Source of the DNA: Pseudomonadota bacterium
GTDB lineage: Bacteria > Pseudomonadota > Gammaproteobacteria > Steroidobacterales > Steroidobacteraceae
Reading direction: 5' to 3'
Length of the DNA stretch: 64,000 nt
NCBI GenBank assembly: GCA_016720075.1
Contig: JADJXW010000004.1
Coordinates: 212,536-276,535 of the forward strand
Shown: positions 43,016 to 51,813 of the stretch, one piece after another
How the letters are laid out: every line of letters begins with the position of its first letter
Position numbering within the stretch: position 1 is the stretch's first letter
Notes under the pieces: model-generated
Seen by the model: the letters and a program-made list of their open reading frames with translations, nothing else
Told to the model about the DNA's origin: nothing
The model's database searches: none
Position numbers and translations under genes: made by a program

Positions 43016-44395
43016 TCAGGCAAAGCTCTTCACGATCAGGCCCAACAACGCACAGGCCACTACGACCTGCATGACGCTGCGCTTGAACCGGAACAGTGCT
43101 ACCGCCGCGCCAGCGGCGATCACGAGCGAAGCCACATCCAGGTTTGCCGAGAAGCCGCTCGGCCACAGCACGTGGTAGCCGAAGAACAACGCCAGGTTCA
43201 CGATCACGCCTACGACAGCCGCGGTGATGGCAAAGAGCGGTGCAGTGAATTTCAAGTCGTTCTGCGTGGACTCCACGAACGGACCGCCCGCCAGGATGAA
43301 GATGAAGGACGGCAGGAACGTGAACCAGGCGACCAGCGCCGCTGCCAGAGCGCCCGCCAGGAACAGCGCTTCAGGTCCGAGTGCGCCCTGGAGATAGGCG
43401 CCGACGAATCCGACGAATGCCACCAGCATGATGAGCGGACCCGGCGTCGTCTCGCCCAGCGCCAGCGCGTCGATCATCTGTGCGGGCGTCAGCCAACCGT
43501 ATGTATTGACCGCGCCATCCGTCACATATGGCAGAACCGCATAGGCCCCACCGAATGTGAGCAGCGCGGCCTTGGTGAAGAACCAGCCCATCTGGGTCAG
43601 CGTGTGATCCCACCCGAAGACTACGAGCAGTGCTCCCATGGGTACCAGCCACAGTAGCGCGCCAACGGCGACCACCCTCGAGAACCTGCCCCAGCGAAAC
43701 CTCGCATGCTCGGGCGGCGGCGTGTCGTCATCGATCATCGCAGGACCACGCGAGCCGGACGATGCCGCGTGCTGCCCGCCCGCTTGAAACCTGTCGGGCG
43801 CAATTCGTCCACCCACGAACCCAATGGCCGCGGCGGCAATCACGATCACTGGGAACGGCACATCAAAGGCGAACACAGCGACAAACGCCGCCACCGCGAT
43901 ACCCCACAGCCAGCTGTTCCTGAGGGCACGCGAGCCGATACGCCAGGCGGCGTGCAGCACGATGGCTGCAACTGCCGGCTTGATGCCGTAGAACAAAGCG
44001 GCCACGACCGGTACATCGCCGAAGCGCACATAGACCCAGGACAGGCCAATCATCATCAACAGGGACGGCAGAACGAACAGAGCGCCGGCGACGATGCCTC
44101 CCCAAGTGCGATGCATGAGCCAGCCGACATAGGTGGCGAGCTGTTGCGCCTCCGGCCCCGGCAGCAACATGCAGTAGTTGAGCGCATGCAAAAAGCGATT
44201 CTCGCTGATCCAGTGCCGGCGCTCGACCAGCTCGGCATGCATGATGGCGATCTGGCCCGCAGGCCCGCCAAAACTGATGAAGCCCAGCTTCAACCAGAAC
44301 CCCACGGCCTCGCGAAAGCTCACCTGCCGCGGAAGCGCCGTTACAGGTGCGGAAGGGGTGAAGGACTCGTTGGCCTGCAGGGGGTCCATGGGCAT
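43016..44395 (-). CDS. chrA: Chromate efflux transporter ChrA
   Basis: ATG 44395 gives a 459-residue protein with two homologous halves, each beginning with the CHR signature: FWLKLGFISFGGPAGQIAIMH near the N-terminus and FFTKAALLTFGGAYAVLPYV in the second half. About twelve membrane helices are visible. The PGPEAQQLATYVGW and TTPGPLIMLVAFVG motifs are diagnostic. ChrA expels chromate using the membrane potential. It is divergent from chrB across 52 bp that should hold both promoters. It heads a minus-strand operon with the ChrB-C-like, SOD, EB_dh-like and porin genes. Confidence 0.93.
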   Translation of the reverse strand: MPMDPLQANESFTPSAPVTALPRQVSFREAVGFWLKLGFISFGGPAGQIAIMHAELVERRHWISENRFLHALNYCMLLPGPEAQQLATYVGWLMHRTWGGIVAGALFVLPSLLMMIGLSWVYVRFGDVPVVAALFYGIKPAVAAIVLHAAWRIGSRALRNSWLWGIAVAAFVAVFAFDVPFPVIVIAAAAIGFVGGRIAPDRFQAGGQHAASSGSRGPAMIDDDTPPPEHARFRWGRFSRVVAVGALLWLVPMGALLVVFGWDHTLTQMGWFFTKAALLTFGGAYAVLPYVTDGAVNTYGWLTPAQMIDALALGETTPGPLIMLVAFVGFVGAYLQGALGPEALFLAGALAAALVAWFTFLPSFIFILAGGPFVESTQNDLKFTAPLFAITAAVVGVIVNLALFFGYHVLWPSGFSANLDVASLVIAAGAAVALFRFKRSVMQVVVACALLGLIVKSFA

Positions 44396-44418
44396 GGGTC
44401 GGAAGAAGATAGTGAAGC

Positions 44419-44431
44419 GTGTATAACACAC
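44419..44431. promoter_or_regulatory. Candidate operator in the chrA-chrB divergent promoter
   Basis: GTGT-ATA-ACAC is an inverted repeat in the 52-bp gap between divergent chrA and chrB. ChrB proteins are chromate-responsive repressors, so this is a candidate binding site. The arms are only four bases long. Confidence 0.4.
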
Positions 44432-44447
44432 TGGTAGGATACGTTAC

Positions 44448-45464
44448 ATGACACCTTCAAGCTGGCTGCTGCTGGTCACCAACCTGCCGGGGCGTAAACA
44501 GGCCCTGCGTATGCGCGTCTGGCGCGCCCTCAAGGCTGCCGGCGCAGGGATGCTGCGGGACGGGGTCTACCTTCTCCCGGCTTCGGAGCCGGCGCGGCGG
44601 CTACTCGACGAGAAGGCAACTGAGATTCAGGAGGGAGGCGGTTCAGCCCAGGTGCTGCCGCTGGCCAGCGAGCACACTCAGCAAACTGCCTTCGAGGCGC
44701 TGTTCGACCGCAGTGCGGAGTACGCGGCGCTGCTGCAACGGATCGCGGCCTTCCGGCGTTCACTGCGCAAGATTGCGGAACCCGAGGCTCGGCGCCAGTT
44801 GAATTCGCTCAAGCGGGATACCGCGAGCCTCGGCGGAATCGACTTCTTCCCAAGTGACGGCAAGGACGCACTGGAACAATCACTGACCGGCGCCGAGCAG
44901 GACTTCACCGCGAAATTCTCCCCGGATGAGCCCCACGCGGCGCAGCAGAAGGTCGCGAGAAGGACCGCGCGTGAGTATCAAACGCGCCTCTGGGGAACCC
45001 GCCAGCACCTGTGGGTGGACCGGGTCGCCTCTGCCTGGCTGATCACGCGCTTCATCGACAACGAGGCGACGTTTGTCTGGCTCGCCAAACCATCAGACCT
45101 GCCGCGCGGCGCGGTCGGCTTTGATTTTGACGGCGCAGAGTTCACGCATGTTAGTGAACTGGTGACCTTCGAGGTCCTGCTCGCCAGCTTCGGCCTGGAC
45201 GGGGATGAAGCGCTACAGCGCATCGGCACAATGGTTCATGGCCTGGACGTCGGCGGCCGGTCGGCCCCCGAGGCACCTGGCTTCACCGCCATCCTAGCCG
45301 GCGCACGATCGAAAGCTGCAGACGACGACGCCCTTATCGAAGTGATGTTCCCGGTACTCGACCTCCTGTACGCCGGGTACGGATCGGAACAGGCGAAGAA
45401 TGACGGCGCGTCGCCCCGAAACGCCCCCAAGAGAGCCAGTAAGGTTTCACGCAAGGGCAGATGA
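44448..45464 (+). CDS. chrB: Chromate-sensing regulator/resistance protein ChrB
   Basis: The 338-residue protein has the N-terminal ChrB domain (SSWLLLVTNLPGRKQALRMRVWRALKAAGAGMLRDGVYLLP in region 44454-44575) and the C-terminal chromate-resistance domain (LWVDRVASAWLITRFIDNEATFVWL, VGFDFDGAEFTHVSELVTFEVLLASF). This is the two-domain architecture of ChrB from chromate-resistance islands, where it regulates chrA. It is transcribed away from chrA. Downstream comes palindrome C and then an integrase/IS6 remnant, so the cluster is an island cargo. Confidence 0.92.
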   Translation: MTPSSWLLLVTNLPGRKQALRMRVWRALKAAGAGMLRDGVYLLPASEPARRLLDEKATEIQEGGGSAQVLPLASEHTQQTAFEALFDRSAEYAALLQRIAAFRRSLRKIAEPEARRQLNSLKRDTASLGGIDFFPSDGKDALEQSLTGAEQDFTAKFSPDEPHAAQQKVARRTAREYQTRLWGTRQHLWVDRVASAWLITRFIDNEATFVWLAKPSDLPRGAVGFDFDGAEFTHVSELVTFEVLLASFGLDGDEALQRIGTMVHGLDVGGRSAPEAPGFTAILAGARSKAADDDALIEVMFPVLDLLYAGYGSEQAKNDGASPRNAPKRASKVSRKGR

Positions 45465-45501
45465 CCATGTTTTCAGGCCTATCCCGTGCCCCGGGCATAG
45501 A

Positions 45502-45560
45502 GGTTTACGGAACTCGGAATTGAGTCACCATAAGTGACTCTTTCGGACAAAGCGTAAACC
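45502..45560. repeat. 59-bp palindromic repeat, copy C
   Basis: GGTTTACG...CGTAAACC with the inner pair GTCAC-CATAA-GTGAC. It lies 38 bp after chrB and 68 bp before an integrase arm-domain fragment, the same order as copy A. Confidence 0.75.
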
Positions 45561-45627
45561 ACACAGCGCGCGACGATGATCCCTGCCTTGCCAACCGCTG
45601 AGACACCACAGCGCCATCGGCCAGCTG

Positions 45628-45875
45628 CTACCTGCGCAGTTCAACTCTTCTCAGCGAGGGGTCCACGCCTGCTGCGAGCAACTGTCGTGCTGCCAGATGT
45701 CGCGACCGGGCCCGCGCAATCGGGACGTCCGGGAACGTCCCTAGTGAAAGCGTCTTTCGCTTTCCGCCATACCGATAGTGGTAGTGCCAGTACCGGCCGC
45801 CTTGCGGCCGGATCAACAGGTACAGATTCCCGCCGAAGGACATCTTGCGCGGGTAGCGCACCAGACCATCAAGCC
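45628..45875 (-). pseudogene. Tyrosine integrase arm-domain fragment, fused in frame to IS6 transposase
   Basis: The fragment reads RYPRKMSFGGNLYLLIRPQG, then GGRYWHYHYRYGGKRKTLSLGTFPDV and HLAARQLLAAGVDPSLRR, and stops at 45628. It is homologous to the piece at 16844-17137 but more diverged than a recent duplicate would be. Here the open frame continues from the IS6 transposase through the terminal repeat into the integrase piece without a stop, making a chimeric frame of about 268 codons. The catalytic part of the integrase is missing. Confidence 0.7.
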
Positions 45876-45912
45876 GAGGGCGCCCGCTCGGGACCTGAAT
45901 TTGATGTGCTGA

Positions 45913-46682
45913 GTTCTGGTGCGTTAGGGATTCCCGATCGTCACTTCGGCACATCAGCCCGGCGGGGTCATCAAGGGCTGCGGCCCACAGTTCCTTCATT
46001 GATCTGTCCCGACCGGTCGACCCAAGGGGCAGTGAATACTGCCGCTTGCGGATGCGATGGGCGAGTTCAATTCCGGCGAGCGTGATTGCGGCCGAGCGAA
46101 AACTCTTGAGGCCCAGCATCGGAGCGCACCGCTGCTTGACGGCGCGATGGTCCTGCTCCACCACGTTGTTGAGATAGCGGCGCGCCCTGACCTCCACGTC
46201 CTGCCAGCGATGATATTCGATCGCCAGCAGACGCAATCCACGGTGCGTGGCGCTGTTGCCGTCGACGTTGATCTTCTTCGGCCATGGCACGCCGTCCTGG
46301 CCGACTGCCATGCGGAAAAAAAGCGCCTGCGCCGCCTCCATGGTGCGATCACTGCAGAGTAACGATGTTACCGACTTTCCGTGCCGTTCCACCGCGCGAT
46401 ACAAGTAGTGCCGGCCACCGCGAACCGCCACAGCCGTTTTCGTCCATGCGCCAGACGATCCTGGCGATCGGGCGTACCGCGACCAGCGCCGTTCATACTC
46501 AGGCGTAGCGCAGCACCTATCTCATGATGGTCGTGTGGGACACGACTAATTCCCTGCTCTGCCATCATCGCAACCAGATCGCGGTAGCTCAGGTAGGTGA
46601 TATACCAGCGCACACAGGTTTCGATGGTCTCGGCGGAAAAGCGGCGACCTTTGTAGATAGGATCTCGCGCAACACGCTCCAT
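45913..46682 (-). pseudogene. IS6-family transposase, several frameshifts
   Basis: ATG 46682 gives MERVARDPIYKGRRFSAETI, CVRWYITYLSYRDLVAMMAEQG, with one codon missing relative to copy 1 (TYRLSYRD). Two shifts follow around 46540 and 46440 before the frame MAVRGGRHYLYRAVERHGKSVTSLL (region 46431-46357) carrying the later catalytic residues and YLNNVVEQDHRAVKQRC...MLGLKSFRSA. The first Asp region (MDET) is disrupted. It reads through the left inverted repeat into the integrase fragment. Confidence 0.75.
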
Positions 46683-46744
46683 CGTCCGGTCCCTCAATGG
46701 TTTGGGACGCGGATTTTAGGGCTCAGCCGCAAATGCACCAGAAC
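45913..46744 (-). mobile_element. IS6-like insertion sequence, copy 2
   Basis: Ends GTTCTGGTGCGTT (45913-45925) and AATGCACCAGAAC (46732-46744) bound 832 bp. The internal gene and the flanks (integrase fragment left, half boundary repeat right) correspond to copy 1 at 17187-18020. The two copies differ at many positions, so this is not a very recent duplication. Confidence 0.8.
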
Positions 46745-46803
46745 CCCGCCTGACCGTCATGACATCCCGCTTGATGTCGCTGCATGCCGATAGAGCGCGA
46801 AAG
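46745..46803 (-). repeat. Half boundary repeat R6 after IS6 copy 2
   Basis: CTGACCGTCATGAC, CCCGCTTGATGTCG and CCGATAGAGCGCGAAAGG correspond to the right half of the 140-bp repeat. The left half with the EWE core is replaced by the IS6 element. It separates the chromate cluster from the AbiE pair, so every large module boundary still carries a copy. Confidence 0.65.
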
Positions 46804-46811
46804 GCGAATCA

Positions 46812-47733
46812 TCACTCGACGCTCTCGAACCCCGCGACCAGAGCATCGACCTGCTCCGAAAACTTCCTGGCATCGGCCTTCTGCAATTGCAGCAGGTTCT
46901 GCAACTTCCAGCGAACACCAGGAAGATGCTCAAGGTGCGTGACGCCGAGCAGCGACCATTCCGGCTCCGCACGAACGAGTGACAGCAGGAACCGGCGCTC
47001 GCCGTCATCCAGTTCCCGCTGGATCTGTCTCACCAGCTTCTCCCTTGTCGCGATCAACGCCTCCAGCGGCACGGGAGTTTCCGTCATTCCCTGAAAATTG
47101 TGTGCGTAGTCGTGCCGAATGTTGCGCAGCTGAGGGAACAGCAATTCGTGGATCGGTCTCTTGCCACAGGCCAGATAGACGACGAATGCTCGGCGGATTC
47201 CTGGCGTGATGCCTTCGTGCTCGTAAAGCTTCATCACATCGAACAGGTCGCGGGGATGCTGACGATCAAGCGCGGCGCAAAGCTTGCCGCCGTAAAGATC
47301 CTCCACGGACACCATTGGCAGCTCCACGTCGGCGAGCAACTGGTCGCGAGCGGCCTGGCAGAAGTGAGACTCGACGCACCGGATACACAGTCCCGCGCAT
47401 GACGAAGTTGACTTCGACCTTGACCTCGATCTGGTCGCGACGAACCAGCAGCTTGGTTTCGCCCGCCTCCGCCTCCGGAATGTGTACCTGAAATCCACGC
47501 CGAACGAGCCGGTCGGCGGCTTTCCGGATCGCGTCGTTGATACGCGCCAGCGCCTGCTCGCGCGGCAGTGAATGGTCGGAAAAGACCAGATCGAGATCCA
47601 CAGACAGCCGTGGCATGTCGCGCACGAAGAGGTTTATTGCCGTGCCGCCCTTCAGCGCGAAGGTGTCGTCCACGAATACCAGCGGCGCGACATGAGCCAT
47701 CATCCTCGCCGTCTGGAGATACACCGCGTTCAC
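46812..47733 (-). pseudogene. AbiEii-type nucleotidyltransferase toxin, one frameshift
   Basis: A GTG start at 47733 overlaps the antitoxin stop. The nucleotidyltransferase core is seen in TFALKGGTAINLFVRDMPRLSVDLDLVF (region 47670-47585), with GG and DLD. Near 47375 one shift leads to QLLADVELPMVSVEDLYGGKLCAALDRQHPRDLFDV (region 47350-47240), the conserved second half with KLCAALDRQHPRDLFD, ending at 46812 with FESVE. AbiEii toxins transfer nucleotides to tRNA or other targets. If the shift is an assembly error the pair is functional. Confidence 0.8.
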
Positions 47734-48467
47734 GGCTTGAGCACCAGCAACCCTTCCGCGGACCGCGACACCCACGGCCGATCGCTGCCCTTCGGAAGCG
47801 TGGCCGGATCCAGCTTGCTTATCCAGGGTAACGAGCCCTTCTGACCCAGAAGCAGGCACAGCCGAACCGTTTTGACACTGGTGCAACGCTCCAGCAATTC
47901 ACGCAGGACGTCGGCACGCAGGCTGTACGTGCTCTCGACCAGTTCGCCTGCTTCCTGGAGAGACTGCCTCACGCCGACCTCGCTCAGCAGCTCCAGCAGC
48001 CCCCGCTCTGGCGCGGAGACTTGCGCAGCTCTGCTGCGTTGCTCGAAGGGGCCGACATGCAGAAGCGTTTCGGGACGCTCATCGAACAGCCGCTTGCGGT
48101 GGTACTCGGCAGGAAACCGGTCTGTGAACCATGAGGGCAGATGCCCTGCCGTCCATCCATAGAGTTGCAGCATCGGCTGCTGCGCCACGTACTGGCGCAG
48201 TCCGTGCCAGTCGAGCGCCGACCTGCCTCCCACGTGCAGTCCTTCGAGCTTGCGCTGCAGGAGCAGCAGACAGGGGTGCAGCGCCGGCGGGTCGTTTGGC
48301 CTGCAGAACACGCCGCGCGCCAGACGCGTGAGCCAGCCGGCGCGGACGTAGTGAACGGCAAGGTCCGCGGAGATACCCATGGCAGCCAGGTCCTCCGATG
48401 CGAGCGGCGCGCCAGGTGCCAGCAGCGTATTGAGAGTCTTTAGAGGGCTTTGTTTAGTCGTAGCCAT
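47730..48467 (-). CDS. AbiEi-type antitoxin/transcriptional repressor
   Basis: The 245-residue protein begins MATTKQSPLKTLNTLLAPGA and has an N-terminal winged-helix (SEDLAAMGISADLAVHYVRAGWLTRLARGVFCRP) in region 48400-48290, followed by the antitoxin domain (GGRSALDWHGLRQYV, LLELLSEVG). This is the AbiEi layout of type IV systems. It overlaps the toxin start (GTGA). A perfect palindrome lies across its start codon and a third half-site upstream, so autorepression is likely, as shown for AbiE operons. Confidence 0.85.
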   Translation of the reverse strand: MATTKQSPLKTLNTLLAPGAPLASEDLAAMGISADLAVHYVRAGWLTRLARGVFCRPNDPPALHPCLLLLQRKLEGLHVGGRSALDWHGLRQYVAQQPMLQLYGWTAGHLPSWFTDRFPAEYHRKRLFDERPETLLHVGPFEQRSRAAQVSAPERGLLELLSEVGVRQSLQEAGELVESTYSLRADVLRELLERCTSVKTVRLCLLLGQKGSLPWISKLDPATLPKGSDRPWVSRSAEGLLVLKP

Positions 48468-48529
48468 GCTACGACTAATACAGCTCTCTCAAATAAATGT
48501 CAATTTTATCTAGATACTCTTGTCGTAGC
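48457..48529. promoter_or_regulatory. AbiE operator sites
   Basis: GTCGTAGC-CAT-GCTACGAC (48457-48475) is a perfect 8-bp-arm palindrome whose centre is the antisense of the AbiEi start codon. A further half-site GTCGTAGC lies at 48522-48529, and AT-rich promoter-like DNA lies between. This fits negative autoregulation at inverted repeats. Confidence 0.65.
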
Positions 48530-48749
48530 TTAAATACGATTATATGAATATTGTGAAATTCCACTGGGCGGTGTCTTTGTAGTTGTCCTCCGTAAGGCGA
48601 TGCCCTGAGGAGTAGTCGCTGCATGGCAAGCCGCTGATGCAAGCTCCTAACCGCCATTGCGACCAAACCTAGCTACCGGCCTATCTTCGAAGGTTGGTCA
48701 CAAAAAGGGGCTGAAACCTCGCGCACATCGCCGTGGTCGCTGTGTCGAT

Positions 48750-50702
48750 CTACAAATCGGGCGATTTCAGGAATCCCGGACAACCAACGCTGGCACTGGC
48801 CGTGATCTTTGCGGCCAGTGCCACATTCCCACGCTGCCGATACACCGCAGCAAGATGCAGCTGCGCGAGCGGGTCCTGCGCCGCCTGAAGCTGGCGCAGG
48901 TCCGCTTCGCCGACACGCTGACTGTTCCAGCGCTGTGGCAATGTGGCAGCCAACATCTCGCGAAAATAGGCGAGATAAATTGCGTGCAGCGGGTTGCCAT
49001 CGCCGCTTGTGGCATCGCGTTGCGCCAGCGCGATCGCGCGCGCATACGCTTGTTCTGCGCCCGCCGTATCGCGCGACCAGCGCAGCGCGTCAGCGTAGTT
49101 GCCCCATAACCGATGCACTTCGGGCTTTCCGCCGCGAGCCTGTAGATCCAGTGCTGTCTTGAAGAGGCGCGCAGCCTGCGCGAACTCGCGCTGGAAGTAC
49201 ATGACCACTCCGAGCTGCGCTTCGCCAACGAATGTCGCCGGGTCCGCCTGTCTCGCGCGCTCGTACGCTGCCCGCGCATCGACCAGGTTGCCCTTGCAGA
49301 ACTGGAAACTACCCAGGTTGCTCAATGCCAGTACGTTCGGATCGAGACGCACGGAATCCTCGGCTGCCGCAATAGCGGCATCGAGCTGCTCGCCGCCATA
49401 AAGAATGCGCGCCAGGGTGAATGGCACCTTCCAGAATGCAGGCTCGATTTGCGCTGCGCGCCGCGCAGCAGCCACGGCCGCATCAAAAGCTTGTGGATCC
49501 TCGCCGCGCGAGTGACGCGTGAGATTGACCTCCGCCAGCCCTAGCAACGCATCGACGTTGTCCGGGGTTTCTGCCAACACCGCGGTGAAGCCCCCAAGCG
49601 CCTCGGATAGTCTGCCGCGCCTGCGATCCAGATAGGCCAAGGCGCGCCGTGCTTCCAGGTCCTTGTCGTCTGCTTGCAGTGCCGCGTCGCACTCGCGGGC
49701 CGCTTCCGTCAGTCGGGTCGCGTCGCCGGTGCGCACATTGTCGAGCACCAGCGCTTCGCACAAGCCTGCGCGCGCCTCGATGAACTCCGGAGCCAGTCGT
49801 AGTGCGCTGTCGAAATCCGTGAGCGCGCGACGGTTGTTGAGTTCGGTGTTCACAGAGTCCAGGTTGAGTCGTGCGCTCAGGAACCTTTCGACAGCCGCAC
49901 GCGACTGCAACGCCTCTGCAGCGGTGGGCGCCATGAGTGCCGCAGTTGCGCCCGTCCAGAGCCGCGACAGGTTTTGCGGTGCCATTGAACGCCGCCAGAC
50001 ACCGCCCCAAACCTCGCGCATGGCTCCGCGCTGGTGTAACAGCAGCACGAGGCCCCGCCAGCGCCCACTATCGAGCACCCGTGCTTCGATTACGCGGTCT
50101 ATGCCACCCAACAGTAGCAGTTCCTGCGGATCGAGGGATTTCCCCACGCCCTCATCGGGCTGTGGCAGTAGACGCCAGTGCTGGTTGATGGCAGCTCCTA
50201 GCGCGCTGGAAATTTCCTCACCCTTCGGCGCCGCAATGGGCAACAGGACAACACCGAGTCGGGCGCTCGCAACGGGTGTTGCCGGGCTGGCAGGCACGGC
50301 GCCGCGCTGACTCAGCCACCACCAGCCGACGATCGTGATCAGCAATACAAGTGTCGCCCAAATCGGTACGCGCGACGACCGGCGTGCCCCAGGCGGCGGT
50401 TTAGGCGGCGGCGGTGCCGGAACCCGATCAGGCGGTTCATCGCTGCTGCGATAGAGCGTCCAGCCCGGCACGCCCAGCGCCCGTGCAACGCGCTCCAGGC
50501 TCTGCGGGTCCACCGCTTCACCCCGCCAGACGCGATTGACCAGCCCGCGCGGGGGCGAATCCAGTGATTCAAGATCGGCGATCTTCTCGGCAACCGCGTT
50601 CTGCGACTTCAGTCCCGCGTCTGCGAGGGCCTTTCGCAGTTTGGCTGGTGAGGCCTGAATTCCCCGGCGCCTTTTGTTGTCAGCTCCGTGCTCCGTACTC
50701 AT
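48750..50702 (-). CDS. Membrane-anchored HTH-TPR protein
   Basis: The 650-residue protein starts at 50702. An N-terminal HTH-like region (SPAKLRKALADAGLKSQNAVAEKIADLE, ... RVARALGVPGWTLY) resembles an XRE domain. A Pro-rich linker and one membrane helix (VPIWATLVLLITIVGWWWL) follow. The C-terminal 500 residues are TPR repeats (ALTDFDSALRLAPEFIEARAGL, ALLGLAEVNLTRH, ALSNLGSFQFCKGNLVDARAAYERA). The layout, DNA-binding domain inside and TPR domain outside, resembles CadC/ToxR-type one-component sensors but with an XRE-like head. It is the second such sensor in the window. The regulated genes are unknown. Confidence 0.75.
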   Translation of the reverse strand: MSTEHGADNKRRRGIQASPAKLRKALADAGLKSQNAVAEKIADLESLDSPPRGLVNRVWRGEAVDPQSLERVARALGVPGWTLYRSSDEPPDRVPAPPPPKPPPGARRSSRVPIWATLVLLITIVGWWWLSQRGAVPASPATPVASARLGVVLLPIAAPKGEEISSALGAAINQHWRLLPQPDEGVGKSLDPQELLLLGGIDRVIEARVLDSGRWRGLVLLLHQRGAMREVWGGVWRRSMAPQNLSRLWTGATAALMAPTAAEALQSRAAVERFLSARLNLDSVNTELNNRRALTDFDSALRLAPEFIEARAGLCEALVLDNVRTGDATRLTEAARECDAALQADDKDLEARRALAYLDRRRGRLSEALGGFTAVLAETPDNVDALLGLAEVNLTRHSRGEDPQAFDAAVAAARRAAQIEPAFWKVPFTLARILYGGEQLDAAIAAAEDSVRLDPNVLALSNLGSFQFCKGNLVDARAAYERARQADPATFVGEAQLGVVMYFQREFAQAARLFKTALDLQARGGKPEVHRLWGNYADALRWSRDTAGAEQAYARAIALAQRDATSGDGNPLHAIYLAYFREMLAATLPQRWNSQRVGEADLRQLQAAQDPLAQLHLAAVYRQRGNVALAAKITASASVGCPGFLKSPDL

Positions 50703-50737
50703 GCCGGAGAAAATATACCTGAAACGCCCCCGAGCGG

Positions 50738-51652
50738 TCAGTCGCCGCTCTTCCCACGAGTCTTGTAGATAGCCGCCCTGTGCTCCGAGCCGTACTGCCG
50801 AAAGACCTCGTACGCTTTCCTTGCCAGCGTCATGTCGAAGCGCGTGACGCTGTACCCGCGGATCAGGCCCTGCGCATCGATGCCGTTAAACTGCACGACC
50901 GTCGTGTCACCGCATTCGACCCAGGCCGAAGGTCGATCCTGGGGCTGCAGATCGAGAGCCTGAGAGAGCCCTAAGACTCTCTGCGCATGATAGTCCGCGA
51001 ACTCACACAGCTTGTAGTTGACCCTGGGGGAAACGCGCGGAATCAAGGTTCCGCCGACGAGAGGCCTACCGCGCGTAACGAAATCAGCCTCGCTGATCTG
51101 GCCCGCGTTGCCGCCCCGCAGTTGGGTCTGGACGAAGTAGACGATCAGTTTGTCCGGATCCTGGATGTCACCGAACGGTTCGAGTGGATAAGCCTGGAAT
51201 GTCACACCGCCGGGCATCGCTGAGCGCTCGTTGCCCGGAATGAAAACGCTGCCGGCGCCGCGATAGTTCGGCGCGGCATCGGTGGTGAACTGGAAGTAGT
51301 TGGCTCCGCCGGAAGCGTCCCCCGTATCGCGCGTCAGGTAGACACGCGCGAGTTGCAGATCGGACGGACCGCGGGCCGTAACATAAGCGCCCCATTTCTC
51401 GACTGCGACTTTCGCCTCACGCAGCGTCATTCCTGGACGGATTCCAAGGAGCTGCAGCGACGTCAAGAAATCCGTCGACATCTGCGGATAGGCGACCGTG
51501 GCGGGACCCCCTGCCCGCCGCTCCAGCGCCTTCTTTCTGGCCTCGAGGACCTCGTCCTGGGTATACCTCTGGGCCAGTACTTCAGCAGGTGCCACGCCGG
51601 CGACTGACAACAGAACGAGACCGAGTATTTTCAGGCGTCTGATAGTGTTCAT
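50738..51652 (-). CDS. Exported protein of unknown function
   Basis: ATG 51652 (MNTIRRLKILGLVLLSVAG) starts a clear signal peptide ending AEVLAQ; an ATG five codons upstream (51667) is possible. The mature 280 residues contain LGIRPGMTLREAKVAVEKWGAYV, a repeat-like helix often seen in SmpA/OmlA-type or unknown periplasmic proteins, then ANYFQFTTDAAPNYRGAGSVF and YKLCEFADYHAQRVLGLSQAL with two Cys (CEF, VECGDT). No function is known. The gene ends 35 bp before the HTH-TPR protein and points the same way. Confidence 0.65.
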   Translation of the reverse strand: MNTIRRLKILGLVLLSVAGVAPAEVLAQRYTQDEVLEARKKALERRAGGPATVAYPQMSTDFLTSLQLLGIRPGMTLREAKVAVEKWGAYVTARGPSDLQLARVYLTRDTGDASGGANYFQFTTDAAPNYRGAGSVFIPGNERSAMPGGVTFQAYPLEPFGDIQDPDKLIVYFVQTQLRGGNAGQISEADFVTRGRPLVGGTLIPRVSPRVNYKLCEFADYHAQRVLGLSQALDLQPQDRPSAWVECGDTTVVQFNGIDAQGLIRGYSVTRFDMTLARKAYEVFRQYGSEHRAAIYKTRGKSGD

Positions 51653-51813
51653 GGGTCGATTCTGCATCCAAGCTGGGGTAACCAGGCAACAGACGCAGCC
51701 GTCAATCCTTGGCCTGACGCACCAAAGTGACGCTAAATGGTGCTAACTGCGGGTGCGCTGCGGGCCGCACCAAGCACAATCGTGCGTCTTCACCCGCGAT
51801 GCGAGGTCCAATC

